Assembly: GCA_028751875.1 (NCBI GenBank)
Contig: CM054157.1
Location: 1,331,973-1,395,972 of the forward strand
Source of the DNA: Rapana venosa
Lineage: Eukaryota > Mollusca > Gastropoda > Neogastropoda > Muricidae
Direction of reading: 5' to 3'
Length of the DNA: 64,000 nt
How positions within the stretch are numbered: position 1 is the first letter of the stretch; each line of letters begins with the position of its first letter. Made by a program: the position numbers and the translations under genes. Of this stretch, positions 47,901 to 53,011 are shown piece after piece. The notes beneath the pieces were generated by a model, which ran no database searches, was not told the DNA's origin, and saw only the letters and a program-made list of their open reading frames with translations.

Positions 47901-48787
47901 ACCAGCAACATGCACACAATTGCCTTTTAAGAAAAGAACAGACTGGGATCAAAGAATAAAGCAAAACAACCTGGCAGAAAGAAAAGAAAAAAGTCAAAAT
48001 GAAGATTATAACATGACCAGAAAGAAGAATATACAGAATTTACCAAAATAAGGATAACATGCATAAAGCAGGGACAGGGTAGCCTGGTGGTTAGATTTAC
48101 AGCATATATATATTGCCATTGCACTTTCTGACAGCTAAGGTTCAAGCTACCTCCAAGACTTTTTCCCTAATATTTAACATCAGTGCTGGCTCCACTCCCC
48201 AAAAGTCCTTCAGATGAGACTAGTCTATAGTCTAGACTTAAGGTCCCATGTGCAAATGCATGCAAAGCATGTAGTGATGTACACGCATCAAAACCCCTTC
48301 TGCCTTTTGGAAGAGCTGGCTATCGTGTTCTGTGGGAATGACAGACAAAATTTACAATCTGCATGCACACTGTGTAGACATCTTCTCTGAGGTCAAAACA
48401 GGCCTACCTAAAACTAGTAAAAGGTGGGTAAACAGTCGTGAACATACACAAAATCTTACCATTGAGCGACCTTGAAACTCTTTAGCCAAGGAATTGGGGG
48501 GGGGGGAATTCATAAAGCATGGAATCACTGCATCTCCACACAAGACCACAGGGCAGAGACTTTCAGTAAATTGAATATTGTTATATATACATGTATACTG
48601 TTCAACAACAACAACAATCCTCCTCCTCTTCATCCTCATCATCATCATCAAATGAAAAGCATACAGTGTCAACACGATAAAGTTACGACTGTTGGAGGTT
48701 AATTACCTGTACAACATCAGACGCTTGGTTGTGTGTTTGGGGTTGAGATCGGGCCTTCCAGTTGTGGCCCTTCTTATTTTTCCCCAT
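16609..48787 (-). CDS. DHX37: DHX37, DEAH-box RNA helicase (complete, 28 coding exons)
   Basis: The coding exons join in phase to 1164 residues (human is about 1157). Exons in order: 48707-48787, 47134-47328, 46303-46803, 45471-45619, 44857-44949, 44296-44392, 42129-42242, 39993-40097, 39324-39404, 36482-36602, 35858-35951, 33824-33938, 32964-33053, 31949-32056, 29888-30012, 28292-28388, 27591-27656, 26955-27033, 25557-25738, 24655-24717, 23657-23813, 22368-22488, 21868-21922, 19785-19899, 18930-19067, 17355-17523, 16959-17056, 16609-16694. Helicase motifs: GETGSGKT 288-295, TEPRR 317-321, DEAH 385-388, SAT 422-424, [10 protein letters not shown] 628-637, QRTGRAGR 675-682. Basic and acidic low-complexity segments precede the core, and an acidic insert (about 514-582) sits between motifs as in DHX37. 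The family acts in the nucleolus on the small-subunit processome; yeast Dhr1 releases U3 snoRNA and is stimulated by Utp14. The start context ACACGATGG is good; GTTCAG just upstream could be an acceptor of a noncoding first exon. All introns are GT-AG. Confidence 0.95.
16959..17056 (-). CDS. DHX37: DHX37 exon 27
   Basis: Residues 1104-1136, starting [14 protein letters not shown] and ending EEWKRNPK. The donor is GTAAGT. The acceptor is GTTCAG at 17057-17058, chosen over a nearer CAG because only it keeps phase and the conserved LQPRTE. Confidence 0.9.
17223..17340. repeat. (CA)n-rich microsatellite
   Basis: On the DHX37 sense strand it is UG-rich and begins within about 30 bases of the exon 26 donor. 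Confidence 0.9.
17355..17523 (-). CDS. DHX37: DHX37 exon 26
   Basis: Residues 1048-1103, with [26 protein letters not shown] and [12 protein letters not shown]. The donor GTTAGT is followed by TG repeats. Confidence 0.9.
17560..17914 (+). mobile_element. SINE family A copy, full length
   Basis: The best complete example: tRNA-like head with GGACAGCCTGGTGGTCAG, box-B-like region near CAGTTCTAATCTC, body with CCTTCGGATGAGACTATAAA and ACACGGGGACTGGATGTAAA, and tail AAAAGAATAAATAAATAAAT. About 350 bp; antisense to DHX37 in intron 25. Confidence 0.9.
18176..18740. repeat. 20-bp minisatellite built from pentamers
   Basis: Unit ACAACACAATACCATACCCT, itself four related pentamers. About 25 units with scattered substitutions (CAAAGT for CACAAT, AAACCC for ATACCC), then a degenerate border to 18860. 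Lies in DHX37 intron 25. The long open frame over it is a by-product of the period and composition. Confidence 0.95.
18930..19067 (-). CDS. DHX37: DHX37 exon 25
   Basis: Residues 1002-1047: [20 protein letters not shown] and [11 protein letters not shown], matching the conserved V.W.P.L.PYC.F.KPL block of the family. Confidence 0.9.
19377..19602 (+). mobile_element. SINE family A copy, head missing
   Basis: Starts at GATGAGACTATAAACCAAGG and runs to an (AAATA)n tail. DHX37 intron 24. Confidence 0.85.
19785..19899 (-). CDS. DHX37: DHX37 exon 24
   Basis: Residues 964-1001: [20 protein letters not shown] then HITSRPYMK, the conserved IHP.S.L....EFVVYQ block. Two nearby AGs (19900 and 19891) keep phase; the distal one would add CAE. 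Confidence 0.9.
19968..20205 (+). mobile_element. 5'-truncated LINE tail with perfect TSD
   Basis: Translation gives [17 protein letters not shown] and [20 protein letters not shown], the C-terminal end of a non-LTR element, and it ends in (GAA)n. The 16-bp duplication TGAGACTGCTATGCAG flanks it at 19952-19967 and 20206-20221. DHX37 intron 23. Confidence 0.9.
20318..20646 (-). repeat. dispersed repeat family E
   Basis: Marks on the plus strand: CCACCTGGGAATCACTGTGA, GGCAGCCATACTCCGACTTC, GAGCTTGTCATGGCTGAAGG. Related blocks at 26745-26935, 32093-32630, 34895-35085, 37985-38200 and 38600-38850. Confidence 0.75.
20640..21060 (+). mobile_element. SINE family B copy, diverged
   Basis: Contains GAATATCGGCAGCGGCATCT and GGTGGGGATTTTTATATGAT; the tRNA-like head is weak and the 3' part is duplicated in part (CCAGCATGCATCCTGTACAA-like words twice). 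Confidence 0.75.
21530..21735 (-). repeat. dispersed repeat family E, second block
   Basis: Reverse complement of the block AGCACCAGCTGGGCTGGGAT and its neighbours seen at 23885-24025, 32505-32612 and 34000-34148. Confidence 0.6.
21868..21922 (-). CDS. DHX37: DHX37 exon 23
   Basis: Residues 945-963: [18 protein letters not shown]. The smallest coding exon (55 bp). The acceptor CAACAG was picked by phase; RN.Y matches the human RNAYK. Confidence 0.8.
22368..22488 (-). CDS. DHX37: DHX37 exon 22
   Basis: Residues 905-944: [20 protein letters not shown] then [13 protein letters not shown], matching the conserved PP....L.QI...G..DH.AR block. Confidence 0.9.
22787..22952 (+). mobile_element. 5'-truncated LINE tail with perfect TSD
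   Basis: Translates as [20 protein letters not shown] and [15 protein letters not shown], then a stop and a (GAT)n tail; same family as 63-397. The 14-bp duplication ACAGCGCCAAAGTG lies at 22773-22786 and 22953-22966. DHX37 intron 21. Confidence 0.9.
23150..23656. repeat. (CA)n array with two copies of the DHX37 exon 21 edge
   Basis: Long CA/CAGACA arrays directly follow the exon 21 donor in transcript order. Inside, at 23221-23263 and 23401-23440, are near-perfect copies of the last about 42 bases of exon 21 (CAGCTGGTGTCTCAGTTTCC on the plus strand). Confidence 0.95.
23657..23813 (-). CDS. DHX37: DHX37 exon 21
   Basis: Residues 853-904: [38 protein letters not shown]. The donor GAAG|GTGTCTG is weak and merges with a TG array. 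The reading frame stays open far into the intron. Confidence 0.9.
23865..24025 (+). repeat. dispersed repeat family E, second block
   Basis: Contains TCAAGGGTCCAGGGCCCAGT and CATCAGCTGGGCTGGGATGG, as at 33990-34150. Confidence 0.65.
24050..24385 (-). mobile_element. SINE family A variant, alternative 3' part
   Basis: CAATGGCCTACTCTTCTGAA and TGCGCAAAATGTTCTGCATG mark the body; the 3' part begins GGCTGGAGTTCCAAGGTTCG. Confidence 0.75.
24655..24717 (-). CDS. DHX37: DHX37 exon 20
   Basis: Residues 832-852, [19 protein letters not shown] then DQ; a basic, probably helical linker. The donor GTAAGT is followed by (TG)n. Confidence 0.9.
25185..25225. repeat. 20-bp tandem duplication
   Basis: AAATCACTCTTGCTACTGTA occurs twice in a row. 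Confidence 0.9.
25311..25400 (-). mobile_element. L2-like (ATT)n tail fragment
   Basis: The minus strand reads GATTCAGCGCTATATAAATT then (ATT)n, as at 10796, 27946 and 50850. Confidence 0.7.
25557..25738 (-). CDS. DHX37: DHX37 exon 19
   Basis: Residues 771-831: [20 protein letters not shown], the conserved ITALG..M...PVAPR..KML block of DEAH helicases, then [20 protein letters not shown]. Confidence 0.95.
25795..26225 (-). mobile_element. SINE family C copy, interrupted
   Basis: Body marks AGAATTTTGCCATGGACAAG and AGACTAGCACCCAGACCATG and a tRNA-like head (minus strand GTGGATCAGTGGTCTGAAGG, box-B-like GTGGGTTCAGTTCC). A segment ending (TTTGAAT)n at 26020-26056 appears to interrupt it. Confidence 0.65.
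26955..27033 (-). CDS. DHX37: DHX37 exon 18
   Basis: Residues 745-770: [20 protein letters not shown], the A...L..LGAL helix of the winged-helix/ratchet region. Confidence 0.9.
27591..27656 (-). CDS. DHX37: DHX37 exon 17
   Basis: Residues 723-744: [30 protein letters not shown] is identical to the human motif. Confidence 0.95.
27946..28040 (-). mobile_element. L2-like (ATT)n tail fragment
   Basis: (AAT)n then ATATGGAATTTATATAGCAC on the plus strand. Confidence 0.65.
28292..28388 (-). CDS. DHX37: DHX37 exon 16
   Basis: Residues 691-722: [20 protein letters not shown] then [12 protein letters not shown], matching RLYS...F......PEI.R.P...L.LQMK. The donor GTCAAT is weak. Confidence 0.95.
28676..29047 (-). 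mobile_element. SINE family A variant, alternative 3' part
   Basis: Begins GAGCTCCAAGGTTTGCCAAT on the plus strand and ends with the head CTAACCACTAGGCTGTCCCA; box-B-like TCGAACC at 28988-28994. Full length. DHX37 intron 15. Confidence 0.8.
29888..30012 (-). CDS. DHX37: DHX37 exon 15 (motif VI)
   Basis: Residues 649-690: [16 protein letters not shown] and [20 protein letters not shown]. Motif VI reads QRTGRAGR, where most DEAH helicases have QRAGRAGR; the arginine fingers are intact. Confidence 0.95.
30383..30596 (-). mobile_element. SINE family A copy, head replaced by (TG)n
   Basis: Body from ATTTCAAGGATAATGGAATA to CTCATACAAAGGA, then a (TG)n run to 30652. DHX37 intron 14. Confidence 0.85.
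30990..31205 (-). mobile_element. SINE family A copy, head missing
   Basis: Same family marks (GAGGATAATGGAATAAGCAC to TCATCCAAAGGAC). Confidence 0.85.
31490..31600 (+). mobile_element. SINE family B 3' fragment
   Basis: Contains TGTTGGCTGAGGCCAGCGGG and GAGGAGAAGACCTGGCACTG. Confidence 0.7.
31949..32056 (-). CDS. DHX37: DHX37 exon 14 (motif V)
   Basis: Residues 613-648: [20 protein letters not shown] then SYVVDTGK, the [11 protein letters not shown] motif of DEAH helicases. Confidence 0.97.
32093..32630 (+). repeat. dispersed repeat family E, longest copy
   Basis: Contains both blocks of the family: AGCCATGACAAGCTCTTAAC with TCCCAGGTGGGATGAGTGAG, then CACCAGCTGGGCTGGGATGG. No coding or structural signature was recognised. 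Confidence 0.7.
32964..33053 (-). CDS. DHX37: DHX37 exon 13
   Basis: Residues 583-612: [19 protein letters not shown], the conserved LPLYSLL.P..Q block. The acceptor TGTCAG was chosen by phase. Confidence 0.9.
33175..33375 (+). mobile_element. SINE family B copy, 5' part
   Basis: tRNA-like head GGTGAAGACCATTTGACTTC with box-B-like GGGTTCAAATCACTG; the body stops at AGTAGATACAGACC. DHX37 intron 12. Confidence 0.75.
33824..33938 (-). CDS. DHX37: DHX37 exon 12 (acidic insert)
   Basis: Residues 544-582, ending [13 protein letters not shown]; corresponds to the acidic insert of human DHX37. Confidence 0.9.
33990..34150 (+). repeat. dispersed repeat family E, second block
   Basis: GTCAAGGGTCCAGGGCCCAG through CAGCTGGGCTGGGGTGGAAT. 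Confidence 0.65.
34265..34787 (-). mobile_element. SINE family A variant with an internal 16-bp tandem array
   Basis: Full element (head CTAACCACCAGGCTATCCCG at its right end). At 34295-34408 the word GGTGAGATTCTGCATA is repeated about seven times where other copies have one. Confidence 0.8.
34800..34890 (+). mobile_element. LINE 3' tail fragment with (TTTGAC)n
   Basis: ACCATCTGAAAATAAAAG then TTTGAC repeats, as in the 3' end at 1580-1602. Confidence 0.6.
35140..35857. repeat. (CA)n/(CACTCA)n array with higher-order repeats
   Basis: A CA/CTCA array in which a block including CATATACTCATGCACATACA recurs at about 35160, 35329 and 35473. Directly abuts the DHX37 exon 11 donor. Confidence 0.95.
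35858..35951 (-). CDS. DHX37: DHX37 exon 11
   Basis: Residues 513-543: a charged linker with [20 protein letters not shown]. The acceptor GACAG was set by phase. Confidence 0.85.
35960..36370. repeat. trinucleotide-rich (GAT/AAC/AAT) region
   Basis: Runs of GAT, AAT and CAA triplets; long open frames here are low complexity. Confidence 0.85.
36482..36602 (-). CDS. DHX37: DHX37 exon 10 (motif IV region)
   Basis: Residues 473-512: [20 protein letters not shown], matching the GGIL(V/I)F.TGQ.EV..LC block, then [13 protein letters not shown]. Confidence 0.95.
36690..36982 (+). mobile_element. chimeric tRNA-like/5S rRNA-derived SINE with TSD
   Basis: About 293 bp. The first 45 bases look like a tRNA 5' half (GGGATAGCTCAGTGGTCGGA). 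Next, 36736-36780 closely matches the internal promoter region of 5S rRNA (AAGTTAAGCAGCGTCGAGCG, then CACTTGGATGGGTGACCG). A unique body follows, ending TTACCTTACC. CTATCACTAA flanks it at 36680-36689 and 36983-36992. DHX37 intron 9. Confidence 0.85.
36993..37170 (+). mobile_element. LINE 3' end fragment
   Basis: Gives [16 protein letters not shown] then [14 protein letters not shown]; the same family as the LINE at 62930-63966 (DKTTNILHCLQWQW) and the fragment at 8425. Confidence 0.7.
37252..37970 (-). mobile_element. TTAA-flanked MITE, copy 1
   Basis: 719 bp including TTAA at both ends, with similar inverted termini (TTAACCACTAGACTGCC and TTAACCTCTTAACTGCC). No transposase remains. A second copy in the opposite orientation is at 54720-55430. 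TTAA and the terminal layout suggest piggyBac-type mobilisation. Confidence 0.85.
37985..38440 (-). repeat. dispersed repeat family E copy
   Basis: GAGCTTGTCATGGATGAAGA and the block CAGCCCAGCCCTGCCCAGCT; both blocks present but spaced differently from 32093-32630. Confidence 0.6.
38441..38600 (+). mobile_element. SINE family C fragment
   Basis: AAAGAACCCACAGCAACAAG and CCTGGCAAAGTTATGTGAGG match the copy at 14735-15080. Confidence 0.65.
38601..38850 (+). repeat. dispersed repeat family E fragment
   Basis: TGATTCTCAGGTGGGATGAG and AGAGTGCATGTTCTGGGAGA. Confidence 0.6.
39324..39404 (-). CDS. DHX37: DHX37 exon 9
   Basis: Residues 446-472: [20 protein letters not shown], matching the RQFPV.VHF block. 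Confidence 0.95.
39466..39541. repeat. (AT)n microsatellite
   Basis: Nearly pure AT dinucleotides; potential cruciform. Confidence 0.95.
39702..39810. repeat. (CA)n microsatellite
   Basis: CA with CACTCA interruptions; DHX37 intron 8. Confidence 0.95.
39993..40097 (-). CDS. DHX37: DHX37 exon 8 (SAT motif)
   Basis: Residues 411-445: [20 protein letters not shown] then [16 protein letters not shown] at 422-424. The first 30 or so bases and the acceptor are copied nine times in the preceding intron. Confidence 0.97.
40133..40637 (-). repeat. tandem array of DHX37 exon 8 acceptor copies (nine units)
   Basis: On the sense strand each unit has a (TTG)n pyrimidine-containing stretch, a CTGACAG or TGATAG acceptor, AAAAAGATGTCACCACTGAA (or a related word) and the start of the next (TTG)n. 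Units of about 48-54 bp alternate between two subtypes from 40265 on. The first unit, next to the exon, is longest and most diverged (about 81 bp). Confidence 0.95.
40738..40810. repeat. TG/CA mixed simple repeat
   Basis: (TG)n followed by GTACGCACACACACGCGTAC, which can fold on itself. Confidence 0.85.
41222..41770 (-). repeat. about 70-bp tandem array with AG|GT motifs, eight units
   Basis: Sense strand (minus) units contain TAATTTAATGTCTTTTCACT followed by TTAG|GTGATATTAG. Five of eight keep AG|GT; three have AG|GG. Units are separated by C-runs and CA on the plus strand. A related single word occurs at 19691-19735 and 33645-33690, so the array grew from a dispersed repeat. DHX37 intron 7. 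Confidence 0.9.
41797..42092 (+). mobile_element. SINE family A copy, tRNA head missing
   Basis: From AAGGGGATATTTTCCCCTGG to AATAAAATAAATAAATGAAT; starts directly at the end of the array above. Confidence 0.85.
42129..42242 (-). CDS. DHX37: DHX37 exon 7 (DEAH box)
   Basis: Residues 373-410: [20 protein letters not shown] then [18 protein letters not shown] at 385-388. TG repeats lie directly on both sides in the sense strand. Confidence 0.98.
42243..42655. repeat. (CA)n microsatellite beside the DEAH exon
   Basis: CA with ACC, ATA and CGC interruptions. Long Cys-Val, Thr-His frames here are artefacts. Confidence 0.95.
42760..43141 (-). mobile_element. 5'-truncated LINE tail with perfect TSD
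   Basis: The minus strand gives [38 protein letters not shown] and [20 protein letters not shown]. Tail (GAA)n at the left end. The 16-bp duplication TATGTAGTATGCAAAT is at 42744-42759 and 43142-43157. Same family as 19968-20205. Confidence 0.93.
43205..43455 (+). mobile_element. SINE family A copy, diverged
   Basis: Head AAAGCCTAGAGGCTAAAATG, body AAGTTAACATCAGTACTGAC; the tail is degraded. Confidence 0.7.
43816..43906. repeat. (CA)n microsatellite
   Basis: CA with two AACA/ACCA breaks. Confidence 0.95.
44296..44392 (-). CDS. DHX37: DHX37 exon 6
   Basis: Residues 341-372: [20 protein letters not shown] then [12 protein letters not shown], matching the family almost without change. Confidence 0.97.
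44857..44949 (-). CDS. DHX37: DHX37 exon 5 (motif Ia)
   Basis: Residues 310-340: [20 protein letters not shown] then [10 protein letters not shown]. Confidence 0.97.
44955..44992. repeat. (CA)n microsatellite at the exon 5 acceptor
   Basis: On the sense strand (TG)n ends directly in the GTGCAG acceptor. Confidence 0.9.
45471..45619 (-). CDS. DHX37: DHX37 exon 4 (Walker A)
   Basis: Residues 260-309: [20 protein letters not shown], then [20 protein letters not shown]. Confidence 0.98.
46303..46803 (-). CDS. DHX37: DHX37 exon 3 (acidic N-terminal region)
   Basis: Residues 93-259, the largest exon. [20 protein letters not shown] matches the human RAEMLQKL..VQASE..., then a long Asp/Glu/Ser-rich stretch, then [16 protein letters not shown]. 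Confidence 0.95.
47134..47328 (-). CDS. DHX37: DHX37 exon 2
   Basis: Residues 28-92: [20 protein letters not shown] matches the human [14 protein letters not shown], then a lysine-rich nuclear-signal-like segment. Confidence 0.95.
47345..48064. other. DHX37 intron 1, simple-sequence rich
   Basis: GCAGTAGTAG-like and AACAACA-rich tracts; nothing else recognised. Confidence 0.5.
48065..48370 (+). mobile_element. SINE family A copy, diverged
   Basis: Head GGTAGCCTGGTGGTTAGATT, body CCCAAAAGTCCTTCAGATGA, but no clean tail. Confidence 0.75.
48707..48787 (-). CDS. DHX37: DHX37 exon 1 (start)
   Basis: Residues 1-27: [20 protein letters not shown]; human also begins MGK. ATG at 48785-48787; donor GTAATT. 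Confidence 0.92.
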
Positions 48788-48866
48788 CGTGTGACCTGAA
48801 CAGTCAAACATCAGAATACCTTTGTACAAAAAACAAACACTTACAAATTTCTAGTTTTACTAAGTG

Positions 48867-48868
48867 TA

Positions 48869-48934
<66 letters not shown>

Positions 48935-48941
48935 TGTGAGT

Positions 48942-48981
<40 letters not shown>
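48867..48981. repeat. (TG)n microsatellite
   Basis: More than 50 TG units with few interruptions, upstream of DHX37. Confidence 0.95.
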
Positions 48982-48986
<5 letters not shown>

Positions 48987-49204
48987 CTTTATTATCAAGG
49001 ATATAAGTAATATATTATACAGTATGGTGCATGCGTGCATGTGTGTGTCACTGTGTGTGTGTTTGTGTGTTAGATTTCAAGTTTCTTCACAAACTGTGAT
49101 ATAATACTCATATGTAGAGACAACAACAACAAAAGAAAGAAGGGGGGGGGGGGGGGGATGTTCTGGATCATGGGTTTTGGGGTAGAAGCACACAGTCTTG
49201 AATA

Positions 49205-49440
49205 CCAGAATGTGTGAGTGTGTGTGTTGTGTATGAGTATGTGTGTGTGTGTGTGTGTGTGTATTGTGTGTGTGTGTGTAGTGTGTATGTCTGTAGTATG
49301 TGTGTGTGTGTGTGTGTAGTGTAGTGTGTATGTCTGTAGTATGTGTGTGTGTGTGCAGTGTGTTTGTGTGCAGTGTGTGTGTGTGTGTGTGTGTGAGTAG
49401 AGTTTGTGTGTGTGTTTGAGTGTGTGTATGTGGTGTTTGT
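49205..49440. repeat. (TG)n with GTAGTG interruptions
   Basis: Compound TG repeat. Confidence 0.95.
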
Positions 49441-50408
49441 GAGTGTCAGTCTCTGTCACTGTGTGTAGTTTTAAAAATTTTCATTATGAATTCATTGGCA
49501 AGAGCTCTGAGAGTCACCAATGATAAGATTTTGTGAATGCAACCATTTTTACCCACCACCAAGGTAGCTCTGCATTATCAGATTCTGACTTTGGGAATGT
49601 GTGTGTGCGTGTACTGTGTGTGTCATGCACATGCATGCGTGCGTGCGTGTGAGTCCATCAATGATATAATACAGTATGTCATATGTGTGTGTGTGTTCTT
49701 CTCATTTGTTTAATACCTATTCATTTCAAATTCAAGGTATCAAATAATACATTCATGTTATTTGCAAAGTAGATTATGAAAAATGTAATTGAAACAAATC
49801 AACAACCACGAAAAAAGGAAACAAACAAACAAAACCACAACTAACCAAAGAAACAAATACTTGAAATACTCAAATAGTCAAAACGATGATGCTGATAATT
49901 ATGAAAAGATGAAAAGGGAGGGGGAGGAGGTAGTTTTATGTGTCCAGTGTTTACAGTACAATCCCTTTTTATCAAGTGTTTACAGTACAATCCTTTAGTT
50001 TTTATCAAAGTTGTCAAACTAAAATACATGAATCATTGAATGATTTGTAAGCATGATGGTAATATTATTATAATTTATAAATAGTAATTTTTATCAAACA
50101 GCCAGTTTTCAAATATTTGCAGACTTAAAAATCTGCTTGCAACTAATTTGATATCATAAGATCCTGAACACATCATGAACATGTCATAAATCATTATTAA
50201 TATAAGTAAAAAGTAATCTAATCCTTTACTTATTAACTTTGACTTGTACCTTAGTCTAATCCTACTTCTTTACTATTCATGACTTATACCCCCTCTCTCT
50301 CTGTCTCTGTATCTATCTATCTTAGTATAATAGATATAATAGATCTATCTTTGTATGATGTATCTATCTAGCTATCTGAATATCTCTAAGTCAGAGTCAA
50401 ACTTTTAT

Positions 50409-50441
<33 letters not shown>

Positions 50442-50446
50442 GAGAT

Positions 50447-50450
<4 letters not shown>

Positions 50451-50516
<66 letters not shown>
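50451..50516. repeat. (TG)n microsatellite
   Basis: Pure TG run, preceded by a (CT)n run at 50409-50440. Confidence 0.95.
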
Positions 50517-50517
<1 letters not shown>

Positions 50518-50849
50518 GACTGTGAAAGTGTGGTGTATTATGTTTTCCCCCCTTATTTAAAAAAGAAAAGAAATATTGTGTAAAATTCCATACTTAAAAG
50601 CTAAATAATACATAGATACTGAAGCAGACAATCAAAAGGGTGAGAAAAAATACTTGATTCATGAATAGGATAAGCATTGTATACAAAAGTAGGTGTAGCC
50701 TATGCACTTAAAGTAGCTTATGCAGTATCTCGCTGCAAATTACATGCATTATACACATTTTAAACAAATATTAAATCAGTATGTGGTGTTGCTAACTGGT
50801 CACCTACTTCTGCCAGTTCAGTGTCTGACTGTTCGATAGAATTTGGAGA

Positions 50850-51122
50850 ACAATAATAATAATAATAATAGTGATAATAATAATAATAATGTATGGAATT
50901 TATATAGCGCTGAATCTTGTAAAGCAACAAATCAAAGCGCTCAGATGACTTTTTAAAATTTATTTATGCGTGTGTATGCGATTTTGTAAATTTTGTCATC
51001 TGTTCCCACCGGCACACAATAGCCTACTCTTTCGAACAGCGGAACAGGATTTAACGTGTGCGCAAGATGTTCTGCATGCGTTCGCACACGGGGCCTCAGT
51101 TTATAGTCTCATCGGAAGGACT
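50850..51122 (-). mobile_element. SINE family A body joined to an L2-like (ATT)n tail
   Basis: Plus strand: (AAT)n, then ATTTATATAGCGCTGAATCT and AACAAATCAAAGCGCTCAGA, then the body GCAAGATGTTCTGCATGCGT to CTCATCGGAAGGAC. Head missing. Confidence 0.85.
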
Positions 51123-51329
51123 AACATAAAAATATACACTAACATAAAAAAAATCAAAAGTTTTCTTCCTTTCACAAGAAACGGAGATGCTGTTAAACTC
51201 ACCTTTCAAAACAGGCTATCCCTTTTCCAGAAGTTGATCTTTGACCAGAATTTCAAAAACAGACTGGTTATTTACAGACAAAATCACACAACACTGATCG
51301 CACCAAGTTAAATCCTCCACACGTGTGTC

Positions 51330-51590
51330 TGTGTTTCCGGAAATGGTCGAATAACACATATACTTTATGTGCAGCCGACATCCTGTGTGTCATCTCCTTA
51401 AATCAAGTTCTAAAATTCTTCACATTTCTTAAGTATTTTCAGATGTTAAGATCTCGATTGATTTGTACATTAGTATTTTTAAAACTCCTGTTGGCATTCT
51501 TAGTGGCCTTGTAGCTTACACAGCTCAAAAACACAGTTCTTTCAAAACGGAAGTGATCTTACAAATTCATACACATAAGCAAGATGGCTA
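51330..51590 (+). promoter_or_regulatory. VPS53: candidate VPS53 promoter with ETS- and YY1-like sites
   Basis: CGGAAGTG (ETS/GABP-like) at about 51548-51555 lies about 30 bases before the ATG, and GCAAGATGGCTACC (YY1-like AAGATGGC) covers the start codon. A palindromic TTTCCGGAAA occurs near 51335. Such sites are typical of TATA-less housekeeping promoters; the function here is inferred. Confidence 0.45.
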
Positions 51591-51676
51591 CCTTGGAAGA
51601 AGAAGATATAGTTGACGATCAGCAATTCGAAGCTTTGTTGACTTTCACTCCAGAAGTGCAGGAAGCAATTGAACAA
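51584..51676 (+). CDS. VPS53: VPS53 exon 1
   Basis: Residues 1-31: [20 protein letters not shown] then PEVQEAIEQ, as in the human TPEVQLAIEQ. Followed by GCAAGT; only this donor keeps phase with exon 2. Confidence 0.9.
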
Positions 51677-51778
51677 GCAAGTTTATATGACGTTCTTGGA
51701 CTTGTTTAAGCATTTTGTGACGTTTCGTCTCAAATTTTTTTTTACAGTGTTGAACTGTGCACTCACTCACTCGCTCTC

Positions 51779-51827
<49 letters not shown>

Positions 51828-52939
51828 GTAAAGATCTGGCAAGTCGAGGTAAACGAAGCTTGTTATTTGTGTTGAAAAAACTATGAATATTGAATAATAA
51901 CTCTTTTGACTTGTTCATTAAGATATTTGATGCACAAATACAACCCACTGTGTTATATGGTGCAGAAATCTGGGGGCTTGGATGCAGCTGTAACACATTG
52001 TGAATCAGTGCACCTCTTTGCTTTAAAGCAGTTTTTAGGCTTAGATAGATGTACTCCTAATGATCTTGTTTATAGTGAAACTAATAGATACCCTCTCTCT
52101 GTTAATGCTGCTGTAAGATACATTAGATATTGGATTAAGATTCTGCATATGAATGAGAGCAGGCTACCTTTTAAATCCTACAAGATGCTTTATGATCTAG
52201 ATGTCAAAGGGAAAAACAACTGGGCAACACAAATACGTACCTGTTTGTGCAAACTTGGGTTTGGGTTTGTTTGGCTCAATCAAGGAGTCGGAAATTGTAG
52301 AGTTTATTAACGCTTTCACTCAGGCAAAGATTGATTGACTGCCGATGGCAGCATTGGAGTGGATCATATACAAAACAGTGAAAGATTTCAAATGTATAGA
52401 CAATTTATAAGTTCGCATGATGTCAAACCTTATCTAAAACTTGATATGGATATACATTTGAAAAAGAATTATGTCTAAATTTAGACTTGGTGTATCAGAT
52501 ATAAATGTTCATAAATTCAGATACAGAGAACATGATATTGACAACCTCAGGCTGCTATGCCCATTATGAAAGCAAGCACCGGAGGATGAAGTACATTTTG
52601 TGTTGTGCTGTCCAGTATTTGAGTATGTTAGGCAGAACTACATCCCTGTTAATTATAGTAGACAGCCTAATTTATTTAGACTCTGTTTACTCCTGGCATC
52701 AAGTCATCCTGAGGTTGTGCGCAGCCTCACTTTATATTTGTGTAAAGCTTTCAGAATAAGAGAGATAATGTTATCCTAAGTGATATTTTTGTAGCTGACT
52801 TTTTGTTATACAGTAACATGTTGTCTGTGTGTGTGTGTGTGTGTTTTGTTGTTTTTTTAAACCAAAATACTAAGCAGTTCGGCAACCCCCTTCATGTATG
52901 GGCCAATGGCCTTTTTGTGAATAAATCATTCGAGTTTGA

Positions 52940-53011
<72 letters not shown>

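Larger units (their letters stand above)
48788..51583. other. region between the divergent DHX37 and VPS53 start codons
   Basis: 2.8 kb holding TG arrays (48867-48981, 49208-49400, 50451-50516), a SINE/L2 composite (50850-51122) and a variant SINE fragment (49490-49600). A noncoding first exon of DHX37 may lie here; I could not place it. Confidence 0.6.
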
